This document shows, in pieces, positions 26,153 to 40,757 of a stretch of 64,000 nt of DNA. A program made the position numbers and the translations under genes. The notes beneath the pieces are model-generated. The model was not told the DNA's origin. It did no database searches and saw only the letters and a program-made list of their open reading frames with translations. How positions within the stretch are numbered: the stretch's first letter is position 1; the number at the start of each line of letters is the position of its first letter. Origin of the DNA: Salana multivorans. GTDB taxonomy: Bacteria > Actinomycetota > Actinomycetes > Actinomycetales > Beutenbergiaceae. Where the stretch lies: contig NZ_RKHQ01000001.1 in the NCBI RefSeq assembly GCF_003751805.1, positions 1,364,001-1,428,000 of the forward strand, written 5' to 3'.

Positions 26153-26725
26153 TCAGTCCTGCGCGGGCCGCACCACGACCCGGCGGTTCGGCTCCACGCC
26201 CTCGGAGTCGCTCACGAGCCCGGCGTCCGCGACGGCGTCGTGAACGACCTTGCGCTGGTACGGGTTCATCGGCGCAAGCGCCACGGACTCCCCGGTCGAG
26301 CGCACGCGCGCGACCGTCTCGTTCGCCAGGGCGACGAGCTCACGGCGCTGGGTCGCGCGGAACCCGCCGACGTCGAGCATCAGCCGGCTCCGCTCACCCG
26401 TCCGCGCCTGCACGGCAAGCCGCGTCAGCTCCTGCAGCGCGTCGAGCACCTCGCCATCCCGGCCGACCAGGCCCTGGAGTGCGCGCGGCGACTCATCGTC
26501 GGAGACGATCTCCACCGCGGCACGGCCGTGTTCGACACCGAGCTCGATGTCGCCGTCCAGATCCGCGATGTCGAGGAGCTCCTCCAGGTAGTCCGCCGCG
26601 ATCTCGCCCTCCTCCTCGAGCCGCGTCGGCTTGTCGGAGGTGCTCTCGGCGGACTGCTCGGACGGCGTCGCTGCCGCCTCGTCGCTCGTCACGTCGAGTG
26701 TCTCGTCCTTGTTCTCGTCACTCAT
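26153..26725 (-). CDS. jag: Jag (KhpB/EloR-like) RNA-binding protein with KH and R3H domains
   Basis: 190-residue protein of the SpoIIIJ-associated family. The first 40 residues are acidic and disordered; a KH-type domain spans about 45-115 (GLVGRDGEVLDALQELTRLAVQ), and a C-terminal R3H domain ends with MNPYQRKVVHDAVAD and PNRRVVV. It binds RNA and, in Gram-positive bacteria, is linked to cell elongation and division. It lies between yidC (48 bp upstream) and rsmG (3 bp downstream), the conserved origin order. The start ATG 26725 has GAGACGGGAT upstream. Confidence 0.92.
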   Translation of the reverse strand: MSDENKDETLDVTSDEAAATPSEQSAESTSDKPTRLEEEGEIAADYLEELLDIADLDGDIELGVEHGRAAVEIVSDDESPRALQGLVGRDGEVLDALQELTRLAVQARTGERSRLMLDVGGFRATQRRELVALANETVARVRSTGESVALAPMNPYQRKVVHDAVADAGLVSDSEGVEPNRRVVVRPAQD

Positions 26726-26773
26726 GGCTATCCCGTCTCGATCAGGTCTCTGCTGGGGGAACGGTCTGGCGCC

Positions 26774-28018
26774 TCAGCCCTTGGGGCCGCGGGACTTCTT
26801 CGAACGCTTCGAGCTGGAGCCGGGACGCGTGCCCGAGCCACCGGACGAGCCACCAGTCGGCGGTGCGTCCTGGACCTCATCGACGACCTCGACCACGTCG
26901 ACCTCGTCGTGCGGAAGGTCCGTGACGTCTCCGGCTTCGGAGCCAGACGCACGCGCTGCGGTGTCCTCGAGGCCTCCCGGCGTCGCCTTGGGCAGCCCCT
27001 TCTTCTTCGCGCGCTTCTTGCTGGTTGGCTGCTGACGCTGCCCGCCGGCCACCGAGTCCTCGAGCGTCGACGTCGCATCACCGGTGGTGATCGTCTCGAC
27101 GCCGGCGTCCTCCATCGACGTGCCCGGCAGGATCCCGCCCCGCGCGGCTCGGCGCGCGGCCTTGCGCTCCATCCGCTCGTTGTACTTCTTCTCGGCCTCG
27201 GACCCCGGCGCTGGCATGTTCCGGATGACGTAGAACTGCTGCCCCATCGACCACAGGTTCGTCGTGGTCCAGTAGATGAGCACACCGATCGGGAAGTTCA
27301 CGCCGGAGAACGCGAAGATCAGCGGGAAGATGTACATCATCATCTTCTGCTGGCGCGCCATCGGGTTGTCGAGCGCCGCCGCCGGCATGTTCTTCATCGT
27401 GAGCTGGCGCTGCGTCGTGAAGGTGGTGAGCGACATCGCCACGATGAGGATCGCCGTCACGATCCGGACGGTCAGCAGGCTCACGTCCTCCGGAAGCACG
27501 TCCGGCGACATGAGGAACCACGACGACAGCGGAGCCCCGAAGAGCTGCGACTTCTCCGCCTCGGCGGCGAGGTCGGAGTTGAGCGGCCCGATCGCTGGAA
27601 CCTCGCCGCTCGCGATCTGCGGCAGCCGGTAGAGCACCCGGAACAGCGCAAAGAAGATCGGCGACTGCGCGAGGATCGGCAAGCACGAGGCGAACGGGTT
27701 CGTGCCGTTCTCCCGGTAGATCGCCATCATCTCCTGCTGCTGCGCCTGGCGCGAGGCAGGGTCCGTCTTGCCCTTGTACTTCTTCTGCAGGGCCTGGAGC
27801 TGCGGCTGGACGATCTGCAGACCGCGCGAGGCCTTGATCTGCTTGACGAACAGCGGGATGAGGATGACACGGATGACCACCACGAGCGCGATGATCGAGA
27901 GGATCCACGACCATCCGTCGGGACGCATCCCGAGCCACACGAAGAAGTTGTGCGCGAGGACCATGATCCACGCAACCACCCACATGATGGGGGCGAGAAT
28001 CGGATCGAACCAGTCCAT
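26774..28018 (-). CDS. yidC: membrane protein insertase YidC
   Basis: 414-residue insertase that places proteins in the membrane, alone or with Sec. It has about five membrane helices (residues 10-30, 35-60, 100-130, 175-200 and 215-260), the coiled cytoplasmic loop rich in Lys/Gln (QPQLQALQKKYKGK) between the first helices, and a long charged C-terminal tail ending in KRSKKSRGPKG for ribosome contact. ATG 28018 was chosen: AAGGAG lies 11 bp upstream, whereas the in-frame GTG at 28027 would be only 2 bp from it. Unlike in Gram-negatives, no large periplasmic domain is present. Confidence 0.92.
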   Translation of the reverse strand: MDWFDPILAPIMWVVAWIMVLAHNFFVWLGMRPDGWSWILSIIALVVVIRVILIPLFVKQIKASRGLQIVQPQLQALQKKYKGKTDPASRQAQQQEMMAIYRENGTNPFASCLPILAQSPIFFALFRVLYRLPQIASGEVPAIGPLNSDLAAEAEKSQLFGAPLSSWFLMSPDVLPEDVSLLTVRIVTAILIVAMSLTTFTTQRQLTMKNMPAAALDNPMARQQKMMMYIFPLIFAFSGVNFPIGVLIYWTTTNLWSMGQQFYVIRNMPAPGSEAEKKYNERMERKAARRAARGGILPGTSMEDAGVETITTGDATSTLEDSVAGGQRQQPTSKKRAKKKGLPKATPGGLEDTAARASGSEAGDVTDLPHDEVDVVEVVDEVQDAPPTGGSSGGSGTRPGSSSKRSKKSRGPKG

Positions 28019-28123
28019 CGGTGTCACGGCTCCTTGTCGGTGGCATTCCGGGCGCCAGGCCCGGATCGAGGGTACGGGGTCGCGGTCTCGGCGCTCGAAT
28101 CGACGCGTGCCCGCGGGTGGTGG

Positions 28124-28495
28124 TCAGTGGCGCGTGCGTCCTGCGCGCGCCGCCTCCTCCTTGATGAACGACGACGCGGCCGCTCGCGTCTCAGCCTTCT
28201 CCTGCGGACTGCGATGGTCGACGACGCCGTCCCAGCTCGCCCAGCGCTCCCCGCGGAACGGAACGTGGTCGACGCCGCCCCGCGCGAACGGGTTGCAGCG
28301 CAGCAGTCGGTAGGCCGCCAGGACGGTGCCGGTCGCGGCACCCCGCTCGCGCAGGGCGTCGACAGCGTAGTGCGAGCAGCTCGGGTAGAACCGGCAGCGG
28401 GGCGGGAACAGCGGCGAGATCGTGCGCTGGTAGCCGCGGACGAGACCGAGGAGCGCGGCGGCGGCGGGGCTCGGACGCCGCTCGTCGCCGGTCAA
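28124..28495 (-). CDS. yidD: membrane protein insertion efficiency factor YidD
   Basis: 123-residue small protein with the family core RGYQRTISPLFPPRCRFYPSCSHYAVDALRERG and LLRCNPFARGGVDHVP, including the conserved cysteine pair. It probably helps YidC insertion at the membrane surface. It starts with TTG 28495, whose last two bases overlap the rnpA stop (TTGA), and is followed after about 100 bp by yidC. The C-terminal tail (EKAETRAAASSFIKEEAARA) is an additional charged helix. Confidence 0.9.
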   Translation of the reverse strand: MTGDERRPSPAAAALLGLVRGYQRTISPLFPPRCRFYPSCSHYAVDALRERGAATGTVLAAYRLLRCNPFARGGVDHVPFRGERWASWDGVVDHRSPQEKAETRAAASSFIKEEAARAGRTRH

Positions 28496-28914
28496 CGGGA
28501 ACCCCGGGGCCGTTGGCGTCCCGCGCGCGCGAGCGCGGAGTCGAGCGAGACCGCGAGCTCGGCCGAGCTGGCCCCGGCGCTCGGCGGGAGCGCTCGCACC
28601 ACGAGCCGCGTGCCGTCGGGAAGCCGGTCTAGGCGGTCCCGGACCAGGTGCCGCAGACGACGCTTCACCCGGTTGCGCGTCACCGCCGTCCCAACCTGCT
28701 TGGAGACGGCAAAACCCACCAGTGGCGCTGCCACTGGTGGGTTCGCTGCTGCCGGGTCCGCCGCTCGAGGCGGCGGAGTCGCCATCGCCTCACCGTCCGA
28801 GCCGGGTGCTGGCGCCAGGTGAACCACGAGGTGGGGCGTGCCCGCTCGCCGTCCGTGACGCATCGCGATGCGGAAGTCGCTCGACTCCCGCATGCGGTGC
28901 GCAGCGCTCAGCAC
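28492..28914 (-). CDS. rnpA: ribonuclease P protein component
   Basis: 140-residue basic protein cofactor of RNase P, which trims tRNA 5' ends. The hallmark GFAVSKQVGTAVTRNRVKRRLRHLV is at residues about 67-92. A 25-residue Ala/Pro/Gly-rich insertion before it (DGEAMATPPPRAADPAAANP) makes it longer than the usual 115-125. Start GTG 28914. It is next to rpmH and overlaps yidD, as in almost all bacteria. Confidence 0.92.
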   Translation of the reverse strand: MLSAAHRMRESSDFRIAMRHGRRAGTPHLVVHLAPAPGSDGEAMATPPPRAADPAAANPPVAAPLVGFAVSKQVGTAVTRNRVKRRLRHLVRDRLDRLPDGTRLVVRALPPSAGASSAELAVSLDSALARAGRQRPRGSR

Positions 28915-28928
28915 CGGCTCAGCGCCGC

Positions 28929-29066
28929 TCAGGCGGAGAGCTCAGTGCGGCCCTTGCGGCGACGCGCGGCGAGGATGGCGCGGCCGGCGCGGGTCCGCAT
29001 GCGCAGACGGAAACCGTGCACCTTGGCACGACGCCGGTTGTTCGGCTGAAAGGTCCGCTTGGTCAC
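28929..29066 (-). CDS. rpmH: 50S ribosomal protein L34
   Basis: 45-residue ribosomal protein, sequence family [20 protein letters not shown] then [19 protein letters not shown]. The start is GTG 29066, preceded by AGGGAGTCACC on its strand. It is the first gene of the leftward rpmH-rnpA-yidD-yidC-jag-rsmG-parAB series, with a good promoter 150 bp upstream. Confidence 0.96.
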   Translation of the reverse strand: MTKRTFQPNNRRRAKVHGFRLRMRTRAGRAILAARRRKGRTELSA

Positions 29067-29214
29067 GGTGACTCCCTGGTCGGTCATTCGATCTGCTCGT
29101 GGCACGTGCCGCCTCGATCGAGCCCGGCGACCGCACACGACGCAGGCCGTGTCGACGGCTGAGCGCGTGGGGCGTCCGGGCAGCGTCCAAGGACGCGTGG
29201 CGCGTGACCTGGAA

Positions 29215-29243
29215 ACGGTACGCGCCCCCGCCGTCGGGGTCAA
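29215..29243 (-). promoter_or_regulatory. rpmH promoter
   Basis: On the minus strand, TTGACC (29243-29238), an exact 17 bp spacer and TACCGT (29220-29215) fit a housekeeping sigma promoter, about 150 bp upstream of rpmH. A leader of about 140 nt would result. Confidence 0.6.
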
Positions 29244-29471
29244 GTTCGGTGCTCGACGGCACCGACGTCCATCCGCGACGCAGGCCCGTGACAGACCGCG
29301 TCGGCCGCCACGAGAAGCCGGGTGAGCACGCCGTCGTCCGCCGTGCACCCACCCGCCGGACGACACCCGAGCCACCGCGGCACGTCGACCCGACGCGGCA
29401 CACGACACGGGCCGAGGCGCGGCCGGATCCGGCCTCCCGAACGACAGGGGACGAAGGTCCTATACACACGA

Positions 29472-29480
29472 TTGTCCACA
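29472..29480 (+). promoter_or_regulatory. DnaA box upstream of dnaA
   Basis: Exact TTGTCCACA, the actinobacterial DnaA-box consensus, 53 bp before the dnaA start and next to its -10-like element. DnaA binding here would repress its own gene. Confidence 0.75.
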
Positions 29481-29532
29481 GCCTGTGGGTGGCGGCGTGC
29501 ACGGGACGTGACCGTCGGGCGAGAATGGAGCA

Positions 29533-31080
29533 ATGACGGCCGACGACGCGACCGAGACCGACCTCCACGCGAGCTGGAGCGCGACCGCCGAGCAGCTCCG
29601 CTCGGTGCTCTCGCCCTCCCAGTTCGCCTTCGTGCGCCTCACGGTGCCGCTGGGTGTGCTCAACGACACGCTGCTCCTCGCCGTCCCGAGCGACTTCACG
29701 AAGGACTTCCTGGAGACGCGCGCCCGGGAGGAGATCCGCACGGCGCTAGCCGCCGCCTTCGGCCGGCCGATGGGCTTCGCCGTCACCGTCGACCCGACGC
29801 TGCAGGAGAACGACCCCGCCGTCGGCGTCGCCGTCGAGGACGTGCCGTCGGCTGACCTCCAGCCGGAGGAGGAGCCGCACGAGCCGCTCCACCGCCGGGC
29901 CGCCACCGAGCGGTACCGCATCGACGACACCCGCGGGTCGGGCGTGCGCGGGGACCGCGGCGACCGGCGGGGGTCCGGACGGGACGCGCGCGACCTGCGG
30001 GACCGCGACCGCGACCGGGACCGGGAGGAGGAGAACGGCCACGACTCGGCGCGGCTCAACCCCGCCTACACGTTCGACACCTTCGTCACGGGCGCGAGCA
30101 ACCGGTTCGCGAACGCCGCGGCGTTCGCCGTCGCCGAGGCTCCGGCCAAGGCGTACAACCCGCTCTTCATCTACGGGGACTCGGGGCTGGGCAAGACCCA
30201 CCTGCTCCACGCGATCGGCCACTACGCGCAGCGCCTCTACCCGGGCGTCCGGGTGCGCTACGTGAACTCGGAGGAGTTCACCAACGACTTCATCAACTCG
30301 ATCCGCGACGACAAGGCCGAGTCGTTCCAGCGGCGCTACCGCAGCGTCGACGTTCTCCTCATCGACGACATCCAGTTCCTGCAGGGCAAGAAGGAGACGA
30401 TGGAGGAGTTCTTCCACACCTTCAACGCCCTGCACAACGCGATGAAGCAGGTCGTCATCACGTCGGACGTCGCGCCCAAGTACCTCGACGGGTTCGCCGA
30501 CCGGATGCGCAGCCGGTTCGAGTGGGGTCTCATCACGGACATCCAGCCGCCGGACCTCGAGACGCGCATCGCGATCCTGCGCAAGAAGGCCGGCCGCGAG
30601 CAGCTCTCCGCCCCCGACGACGTGCTGAGCTACATCGCGTCGCGGATCTCGACCAACATCCGTGAGCTCGAGGGTGCGCTCATCCGCGTCACGGCCTTCG
30701 CCAACCTCAACGGTCAGCCGGTCGACCTGTCGCTCGCCGAGATGGTCCTCAAGGACCTCATCACCGAGGGCGACGACCCCGAGATCACGCCGGCCGTCAT
30801 CATGGCGCAGACCGCTGGCTACTTCGGCGTCACGCTCGAGGCGCTCTGCAGCGCGGACCGCACCCGCGTCCTCGTCAACGCCCGGCAGATCGCGATGTAC
30901 CTGTGCCGCGAGCTCACCGACCTCTCCCTGCCCGCGATCGGGAAGGTGTTCGGCGGACGCGACCACACGACCGTCATGCACGCCGACCGCAAGATCCGCG
31001 AGCTCATGGCGAAGAACCGCTCGACCTTCACCCAGGTCACGGAGCTGACGAGCCGGATCCGCCAGCAGGGTCGAGCCTGA
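29533..31080 (+). CDS. dnaA: chromosomal replication initiator DnaA
   Basis: 515-residue AAA+ initiator. Domain I spans residues 1-90, and domain II is a variable acidic/Arg linker with an RDRDRDRE stretch (near 150-172). Domain III has Walker A GDSGLGKTH (near 215-223) and Walker B LLIDDIQFL. Domain IV contains the DNA-binding signature GGRDHTTVMHADRKI near 473-487. The start ATG 29533 follows GGAG. It melts oriC, which here lies in the dnaA-dnaN gap. Confidence 0.97.
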   Translation: MTADDATETDLHASWSATAEQLRSVLSPSQFAFVRLTVPLGVLNDTLLLAVPSDFTKDFLETRAREEIRTALAAAFGRPMGFAVTVDPTLQENDPAVGVAVEDVPSADLQPEEEPHEPLHRRAATERYRIDDTRGSGVRGDRGDRRGSGRDARDLRDRDRDRDREEENGHDSARLNPAYTFDTFVTGASNRFANAAAFAVAEAPAKAYNPLFIYGDSGLGKTHLLHAIGHYAQRLYPGVRVRYVNSEEFTNDFINSIRDDKAESFQRRYRSVDVLLIDDIQFLQGKKETMEEFFHTFNALHNAMKQVVITSDVAPKYLDGFADRMRSRFEWGLITDIQPPDLETRIAILRKKAGREQLSAPDDVLSYIASRISTNIRELEGALIRVTAFANLNGQPVDLSLAEMVLKDLITEGDDPEITPAVIMAQTAGYFGVTLEALCSADRTRVLVNARQIAMYLCRELTDLSLPAIGKVFGGRDHTTVMHADRKIRELMAKNRSTFTQVTELTSRIRQQGRA

Positions 31081-31600
31081 GTCGAGAAGTCTCAGGTAGA
31101 CGTTGAGGATGTCCCCAGGTGTGGACAAGCCTGGGGACAAACGTGGACAACGTCACCCTCGCCGTGGACAGACGACAGGGTCGCCGTGGACTCCACGTCG
31201 TGTAATTCGCGACGATCCACGACCGCCCCGGCGTCGTCCCCGGTCGCTCCCCACCCATGATCCACACCCCGGCACGCCTCCCCACCTGCGACGACGTCGG
31301 CCATCCCCAGGATCCACACGCCCTATGACGACGACTAACCCTTGTCATTCGATGCTCTTGGGGACACCAACGCCGCCCCGACCCGGCTGTCTCGCCGTGT
31401 CCTCGACACCGGTGGACGACGCGACGACGACCTGCGGGGGACGAGTCGAACGACAATCCACATGGACGCCCGCCCCCGACCCGCGCGCGCCGCTCGGGCA
31501 CTAGTGTGTGAGCCAGCTATCAGCTCCGGCAGGTCCAGGGCGGCGGCACCGCCGTGCGGACGCCGACCTGGAACCAGCCCGACGAAAGGTGTGTGGAGAC
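31081..31600. promoter_or_regulatory. oriC: chromosomal replication origin oriC (dnaA-dnaN intergenic)
   Basis: 520 bp with a cluster of DnaA boxes. Left group, minus orientation: exact TTGTCCACA (31120-31128), TTGTCCCCA (31132-31140), TTGTCCACG (31142-31150) and CTGTCCACG (31163-31171). Right group, plus orientation: CGATCCACG (31213-31221), TGATCCACA (31258-31266), GGATCCACA (31310-31318) and CAATCCACA (31454-31462). The two groups face each other in opposite orientations. Between them is the least GC-rich part (TGTAATTCGC at 31201; CTATGACGACGACTAACCC near 31323), a candidate unwinding element. No gene lies here; the dnaN promoter must be near the right end. Confidence 0.88.
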
Positions 31601-32731
31601 GTGAAGTTCACCGTCGACCGCGACGTGCTCGCCGATGCCGTGACGTGGACCGCTCGGACGCTCCCGAACCGCCCGAGCATCCCCGTGCTCGCCGGCGTCC
31701 GGATCGAGGCGTCCGCCGAGGGCACGCTCGCGCTGTCGAGCTTCGACTACGAGACGTCCGCCGTCTCCCAGGTCGCGGCCGACGTCAGCGAGGCCGGGTC
31801 GCTGCTCGTCTCCGGCCGTCTCCTCGCCGAGATCTCCCGCTCGCTCCCGTCGAAGCCGGTCGAGGTCGTCGTCGAGGGCTCGCGCGCCGTGCTCACCTGT
31901 GGGTCCAGCCGGTTCACGCTCCTGACGATGCCCCTTGAGGACTACCCGGCCCTGCCGGCGATGCCCCCGGCGTCCGGCACGATCGACGCGCACGCGTTCG
32001 CCGAGGCCGTCGCCCAGGTGACGGTCGCCGCGAGCCGCGACGAGACCCTCCCGCTGCTCACCGGCGTCCGCGTCGAGGTCGACGGCGAGACCATCACGTT
32101 CCTTGCGACGGACCGCTACCGCCTCGCCGTCCGCGAGGTCACGTGGAACCCTGCGACGCCCGGCCTCCAGGCCACCGCCCTGGTCCGCGCCCGCACGCTG
32201 TCCGAGGTCGCGAAGTCGCTGACGAGCGCCGGCACGATCAGCGTCTCGCTGCCGACCGGTGCCGGCGCCGACATCGTGGGCTTCGAGGCCGGCGGCCGCC
32301 GCACCACGTCGCTGCTGGTGGACGGCGACTACCCGCCCGTCCGCCGGCTCTTCCCGGAGTCGACGACGACGCACGCCGTCGTCGCGACCTCGGCGCTCGT
32401 CGAGGCGGCGCGCCGCGTCTCGCTCGTCGCCGAGCGCAACACCCCGATCCGGCTCGAGTTCTCCGAGGGCCAGGTCGTGCTCGAGGCCGGCCAGGGCGAG
32501 GACGCGCAGGCGTCGGAGGCCATCGAGGCGCTGCTCGAGGGCGAGTCCGTGACCACCGCGTACAACCCGGGCTACCTCACCGACGCGCTCGGCGTGGTGG
32601 GCAAGGAGTTCACCCGCCTGTCGTTCACGCACGGCACGAAGCCGTCGGTCATCACGGGCCAGAGCTCGCTCGAGGCTCCCGAGGACGACGCGTTCCGCTA
32701 CCTCATCCAGCCGATCCGGTTCGCGGGCTGA
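31601..32731 (+). CDS. dnaN: DNA polymerase III sliding clamp (beta subunit)
   Basis: 376-residue processivity clamp made of three clamp folds (about 1-120, 125-245 and 250-376). It starts MKFTVDRDVLADAV and ends YLIQPIRFAG, both typical. The start GTG 31601 has GTGGAG just upstream; an in-frame codon 93 bp earlier would extend into oriC. It is immediately downstream of oriC and 85 bp before recF. Confidence 0.97.
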   Translation: MKFTVDRDVLADAVTWTARTLPNRPSIPVLAGVRIEASAEGTLALSSFDYETSAVSQVAADVSEAGSLLVSGRLLAEISRSLPSKPVEVVVEGSRAVLTCGSSRFTLLTMPLEDYPALPAMPPASGTIDAHAFAEAVAQVTVAASRDETLPLLTGVRVEVDGETITFLATDRYRLAVREVTWNPATPGLQATALVRARTLSEVAKSLTSAGTISVSLPTGAGADIVGFEAGGRRTTSLLVDGDYPPVRRLFPESTTTHAVVATSALVEAARRVSLVAERNTPIRLEFSEGQVVLEAGQGEDAQASEAIEALLEGESVTTAYNPGYLTDALGVVGKEFTRLSFTHGTKPSVITGQSSLEAPEDDAFRYLIQPIRFAG

Positions 32732-32816
32732 GGCCGTCCGTGGCCGGGTCCGTCCCCTGACCGCCCGGCCCGGCTGACGCCCCGATCCCGGACCGCACCC
32801 AGCACTGGCAGCAGCG

Positions 32817-34058
32817 ATGTACGTCTCCGACCTGGCGCTCACGGACTTCCGGTCCTACCCGGAGGTCGTGGTCTCGATGCCGCCCGGCATCACGGCGTTC
32901 GTCGGACCCAACGGGCAGGGCAAGACGAACCTGGTCGAGGCCGTCTCCTACCTCGCGTCGTTCACGAGCCACCGCGTGGCGTCGGACGCGCCGCTCCTGC
33001 GCCAGGGCGCGACCAAGGCGCTCGTCCGGGCGCGGGTTCACCACGGCGACCGGCCGCGGATCGTCGAGGTCGAGATCAATGCGGGCCGCGCGAACAAGGC
33101 GCGCGTCGACCGGGCGCCCGTCCAGCGGATCCGTGACGCGGCCGGCATCGTCCGCTGCGTCGTCTTCGCACCCGAGGACCTCGCGCTCGTCAAGGGCGAC
33201 CCGGACGTCCGCCGCCGGTTCCTCGACGACCTCGTCGTCCAGCGTTCCCCGCGGCTCGCGGCGGTCCGGTCGGACTACGAGCGTGTGCTGCGTCAGCGCA
33301 CCCAGCTCCTGAAGTCCGCCGGTGCGTTCCGCGGCGGCCGTCGGCGCGGCTCGTCCGACCCCGACGCGACGGACACCGGCGAGACGAGCTCGTCGCTGCG
33401 GACCCTCGACGTCTGGGACGCCCAGCTCGCCGAGGCCGGCTCCCAGCTCGTCGCGGCCCGTGTCGCTCTCGTCCGTGAGCTGCGGGGCCGGGTCGGCGAC
33501 GCGTACGAGGAGGTCAGCTCCGCGCAGGGCGAGCTGCGGCTCGCCTACCGGGCGAGCCTGTCGCGGGTCCGCCCGGAGGACGCGATCGACGACGCGGACG
33601 GGGACGACGCGTCGGCGCTCGCCGAGGAGGAGGAGCTGCTGCGACCCGAGCTCGTCGAGGCGCGGATGCTCGAGGCGATGATCCGGCTGCGGCCGCGCGA
33701 GCTGGAGCGCGGGCTGTGCCTGGTCGGCCCGCACCGGGACGACCTCACGCTCACCCTCGCCGGGCTGCCGGTCAAGGGGTACGCGTCGCACGGTGAGTCG
33801 TGGTCGGTCGCGCTCGCGCTGCGCCTCGCGAGCTTCGGCCTGCTCCGCGACGATCCCGACTGGGAGGGCGGGGACCCGATCCTCGTGCTCGACGACGTGT
33901 TCGCCGAGCTGGACGCCCGCCGTCGTCGCAAGCTGTCGGCGCTCGTCGCCGGCGCGGAGCAGGTGCTGCTGACCGCAGCCGTCGTCGAGGACGTGCCCGA
34001 GGAGCTGGACGGCGCGCGGTTCGACGTCATGGGCGGCGAGGTGACCCGTGTCCGGTGA
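32817..34058 (+). CDS. recF: DNA replication and repair protein RecF
   Basis: 413-residue SMC-like ATPase that loads RecA at gaps. Walker [10 protein letters not shown] lies at residues 31-39, ABC-like signature and Walker B ([15 protein letters not shown]) near 355-370. A Gly/Arg/Ser/Asp-rich insertion (about 165-190, [17 protein letters not shown]) and an acidic one near 255 are lineage-specific loops. ATG 32817. The stop overlaps the next gene's start by 11 bp. Confidence 0.95.
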   Translation: MYVSDLALTDFRSYPEVVVSMPPGITAFVGPNGQGKTNLVEAVSYLASFTSHRVASDAPLLRQGATKALVRARVHHGDRPRIVEVEINAGRANKARVDRAPVQRIRDAAGIVRCVVFAPEDLALVKGDPDVRRRFLDDLVVQRSPRLAAVRSDYERVLRQRTQLLKSAGAFRGGRRRGSSDPDATDTGETSSSLRTLDVWDAQLAEAGSQLVAARVALVRELRGRVGDAYEEVSSAQGELRLAYRASLSRVRPEDAIDDADGDDASALAEEEELLRPELVEARMLEAMIRLRPRELERGLCLVGPHRDDLTLTLAGLPVKGYASHGESWSVALALRLASFGLLRDDPDWEGGDPILVLDDVFAELDARRRRKLSALVAGAEQVLLTAAVVEDVPEELDGARFDVMGGEVTRVR

Positions 34059-34674
34059 GCTGCCCGACGGCGCCGCGGCCACGCCGACGGACCCGACCCG
34101 GTCGACGACCCGGCGGAGCCCCGGCTCGCCGGACGGAGCAGGCGCTCCTACCACCCCGACCCTCCCGACGGACCCGACGACGGGCGAGGTCGACGCGGCG
34201 GCGGCGGCGCTCGGCCGCGCGCGCGCCGCGGCGAAGGCCAAGGGGCTGGTCCCGGGGACGCCGGCCCGGCGGCGGCGCTCGGTCCCGGGCACCGGACCGG
34301 GCTTCCCGCGCACCCGGGGGCGTGACCCCGAGCTGATCGGCGGGACCCTGGACAAGCTCCTGGCGGAGCGCGGCTGGACCGCCCCCGTCGCCGTCGGCTC
34401 GGTCATCGGCCGCTGGCGCGAGGTCGTGGGCGACGAGGTGGCCGACCACGCGACGCCGGAGACGTTCACGGACGGCCGGCTCGTCGTCCGGACGACGTCG
34501 ACGGCGTGGGCGACCCAGCTTCGGCTGCTCCTGCCGCAGCTCGAGCGGCGGCTGGCCGAGGAGGTCGGCGAGGGCGTCGTCGCCGAGGTGGTCGTGCTCG
34601 GACCCGGCGCGCCCTCCTGGGTCAAGGGCCTGCGCGTGGTCCGCGGGCGCGGCCCACGGGACACCTACGGCTGA
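34048..34674 (+). CDS. DUF721 domain protein (DciA-like)
   Basis: 208-residue protein. The N-terminal about 95 residues are low-complexity (Pro/Thr/Gly/Arg). The DUF721 domain starts near residue 100 with [15 protein letters not shown] and continues [22 protein letters not shown] and [19 protein letters not shown]. Proteins with this domain (DciA) load the replicative helicase in many bacteria, and the position between recF and gyrB is conserved in actinobacteria (Rv0004). The start GTG 34048 overlaps recF by 11 bp. Confidence 0.85.
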   Translation: MSGELPDGAAATPTDPTRSTTRRSPGSPDGAGAPTTPTLPTDPTTGEVDAAAAALGRARAAAKAKGLVPGTPARRRRSVPGTGPGFPRTRGRDPELIGGTLDKLLAERGWTAPVAVGSVIGRWREVVGDEVADHATPETFTDGRLVVRTTSTAWATQLRLLLPQLERRLAEEVGEGVVAEVVVLGPGAPSWVKGLRVVRGRGPRDTYG

Positions 34675-37151
<2,477 letters not shown>

Positions 37152-37278
37152 CCGTCGCCCGGCCTCCTCGAGCGCAGCAGCGCCGGAGGAGGCCCCCGGA
37201 CCCGGAACCATCCGGGCGCCCGGACCGGACAGCGGCCCCGTCGTCGTCGATCACCCACGAAGAATCGGAAGTGGACCA

Positions 37279-39950
<2,672 letters not shown>

Positions 39951-39954
<4 letters not shown>

Positions 39955-40550
39955 CCGACCCGACGTCCGCGAAGACCACCCCGGTGCGGCTGTCCGCGAA
40001 GAAGGCTCCCGTCGCCGAGGGCGTGATCGAGACCGCTCCCGACACGACGTCGGAGGCCGTCCGGTCCTCGGCCGGGACGGTCGGCGCGACGGGTGCCGCC
40101 TCGGGCGCGACCGCGACGAGCGGCTCCGGCCAGCCCGGCAAGGCGAGGACCGCTCCGCGGCCCGCCGCGAAGCCCTCGGCCGCGATCGGTCCGCGTCGCG
40201 TGCGACTGTCGGTCTCGCGGGTCGACCCGTGGTCGGTCATGAAGCTCGGCTTCCTGCTCTCCGTCGCGCTCGGCATCATGACGGTGGTCGCCGCGGCCGT
40301 CGCGTGGAACGTCGTCGACTCGATGGGGGTCTTCACGGACCTCGAGTCGCTGCTCAGCGACCTCGGCGCGATCGAGCAGTTCCGCGTCATCATGGAGTAC
40401 CTGCGGCTGAAGAACATCATGTCGATGGCCGTGGTCGTGTCGATCGTCAACGTCGCGCTCATCACGGCGCTCGCGACGCTCGGTGCCTTCCTCTACAACA
40501 TCACGGCCGCGCTCGTCGGCGGCCTGCACCTGACGCTCACGGACGACTGA
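39951..40550 (+). CDS. DUF3566 domain membrane protein
   Basis: 199-residue protein. The first 80 residues are disordered (Thr/Ala/Gly/Ser/Lys). Two membrane helices follow, about 95-120 ([22 protein letters not shown]) and about 160-190 ([20 protein letters not shown]), in the DUF3566 domain. It is conserved directly after gyrA in actinobacteria (Rv0007-like), with function unknown and a link to cell division suspected. It overlaps gyrA by four bases, so it is co-translated. Confidence 0.88.
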
Positions 40551-40562
40551 GCGTCACCCCGT

Positions 40563-40579
40563 CACCGCTGCTGGCGGTG
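40563..40579 (+). terminator. hairpin after the gyrA operon
   Basis: CACCGC-TGCTG-GCGGTG (40563-40579) followed by GTTTGG, 13 bp after the DUF3566 stop. It is a short stem but well placed. Confidence 0.45.
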
Positions 40580-40592
40580 GTTTGGGATCGAG

Positions 40593-40622
40593 TTGGGATC
40601 GAGGCCCCGGATGGGGTAACCT
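40593..40622 (+). promoter_or_regulatory. candidate promoter of tRNA-Ile
   Basis: TTGGGA (40593-40598), an 18 bp spacer and TAACCT (40617-40622), ending 34 bp before the tRNA. The -35 lies in the second of two tandem 11-bp copies of TTGGGATCGAG. Confidence 0.4.
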
Positions 40623-40656
40623 CGATCGGCGCCTGAGGACCAGTTCCGACGGCATC

Positions 40657-40730
40657 GGGCCTATAGCTCAGTCGGTTAGAGCGCTTCCCTGATAAGGAAG
40701 AGGTCCCGCGTTCGAGTCGCGGTAGGCCCA
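40657..40730 (+). tRNA. ileT: tRNA-Ile (GAT)
   Basis: 74 nt cloverleaf: acceptor GGGCCTA paired with TAGGCCC, D-arm GCTC/GAGC, anticodon arm CTTCC-CTGATAA-GGAAG with anticodon GAT at 40691-40693, T-arm CGCGTTCGAGTCGCG, discriminator A at 40730. CCA is not encoded (CTCC follows), so the CCA-adding enzyme is needed. Confidence 0.97.
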
Positions 40731-40757
40731 CTCCCCGCCCCCGAGGAGGTAGCAGAG

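Larger units (their letters stand above)
29067..29532. other. rpmH-dnaA intergenic region
   Basis: 466 bp between divergent rpmH and dnaA. It contains the rpmH promoter (29215-29243), a 14 bp palindrome GGCCGGATCCGGCC at about 29421-29434, a TATACA -10-like element for dnaA (29461-29466) without a clear -35, and one exact DnaA box TTGTCCACA (29472-29480) lying just downstream of that -10. No gene is seen. Confidence 0.8.

Noticed and set aside
29746-31140. 464-codon open frame antisense to dnaA
   Set aside because: High-GC shadow frame: its sequence mirrors dnaA codons, has skewed Arg/Asp/Val/Leu composition and no family resemblance.
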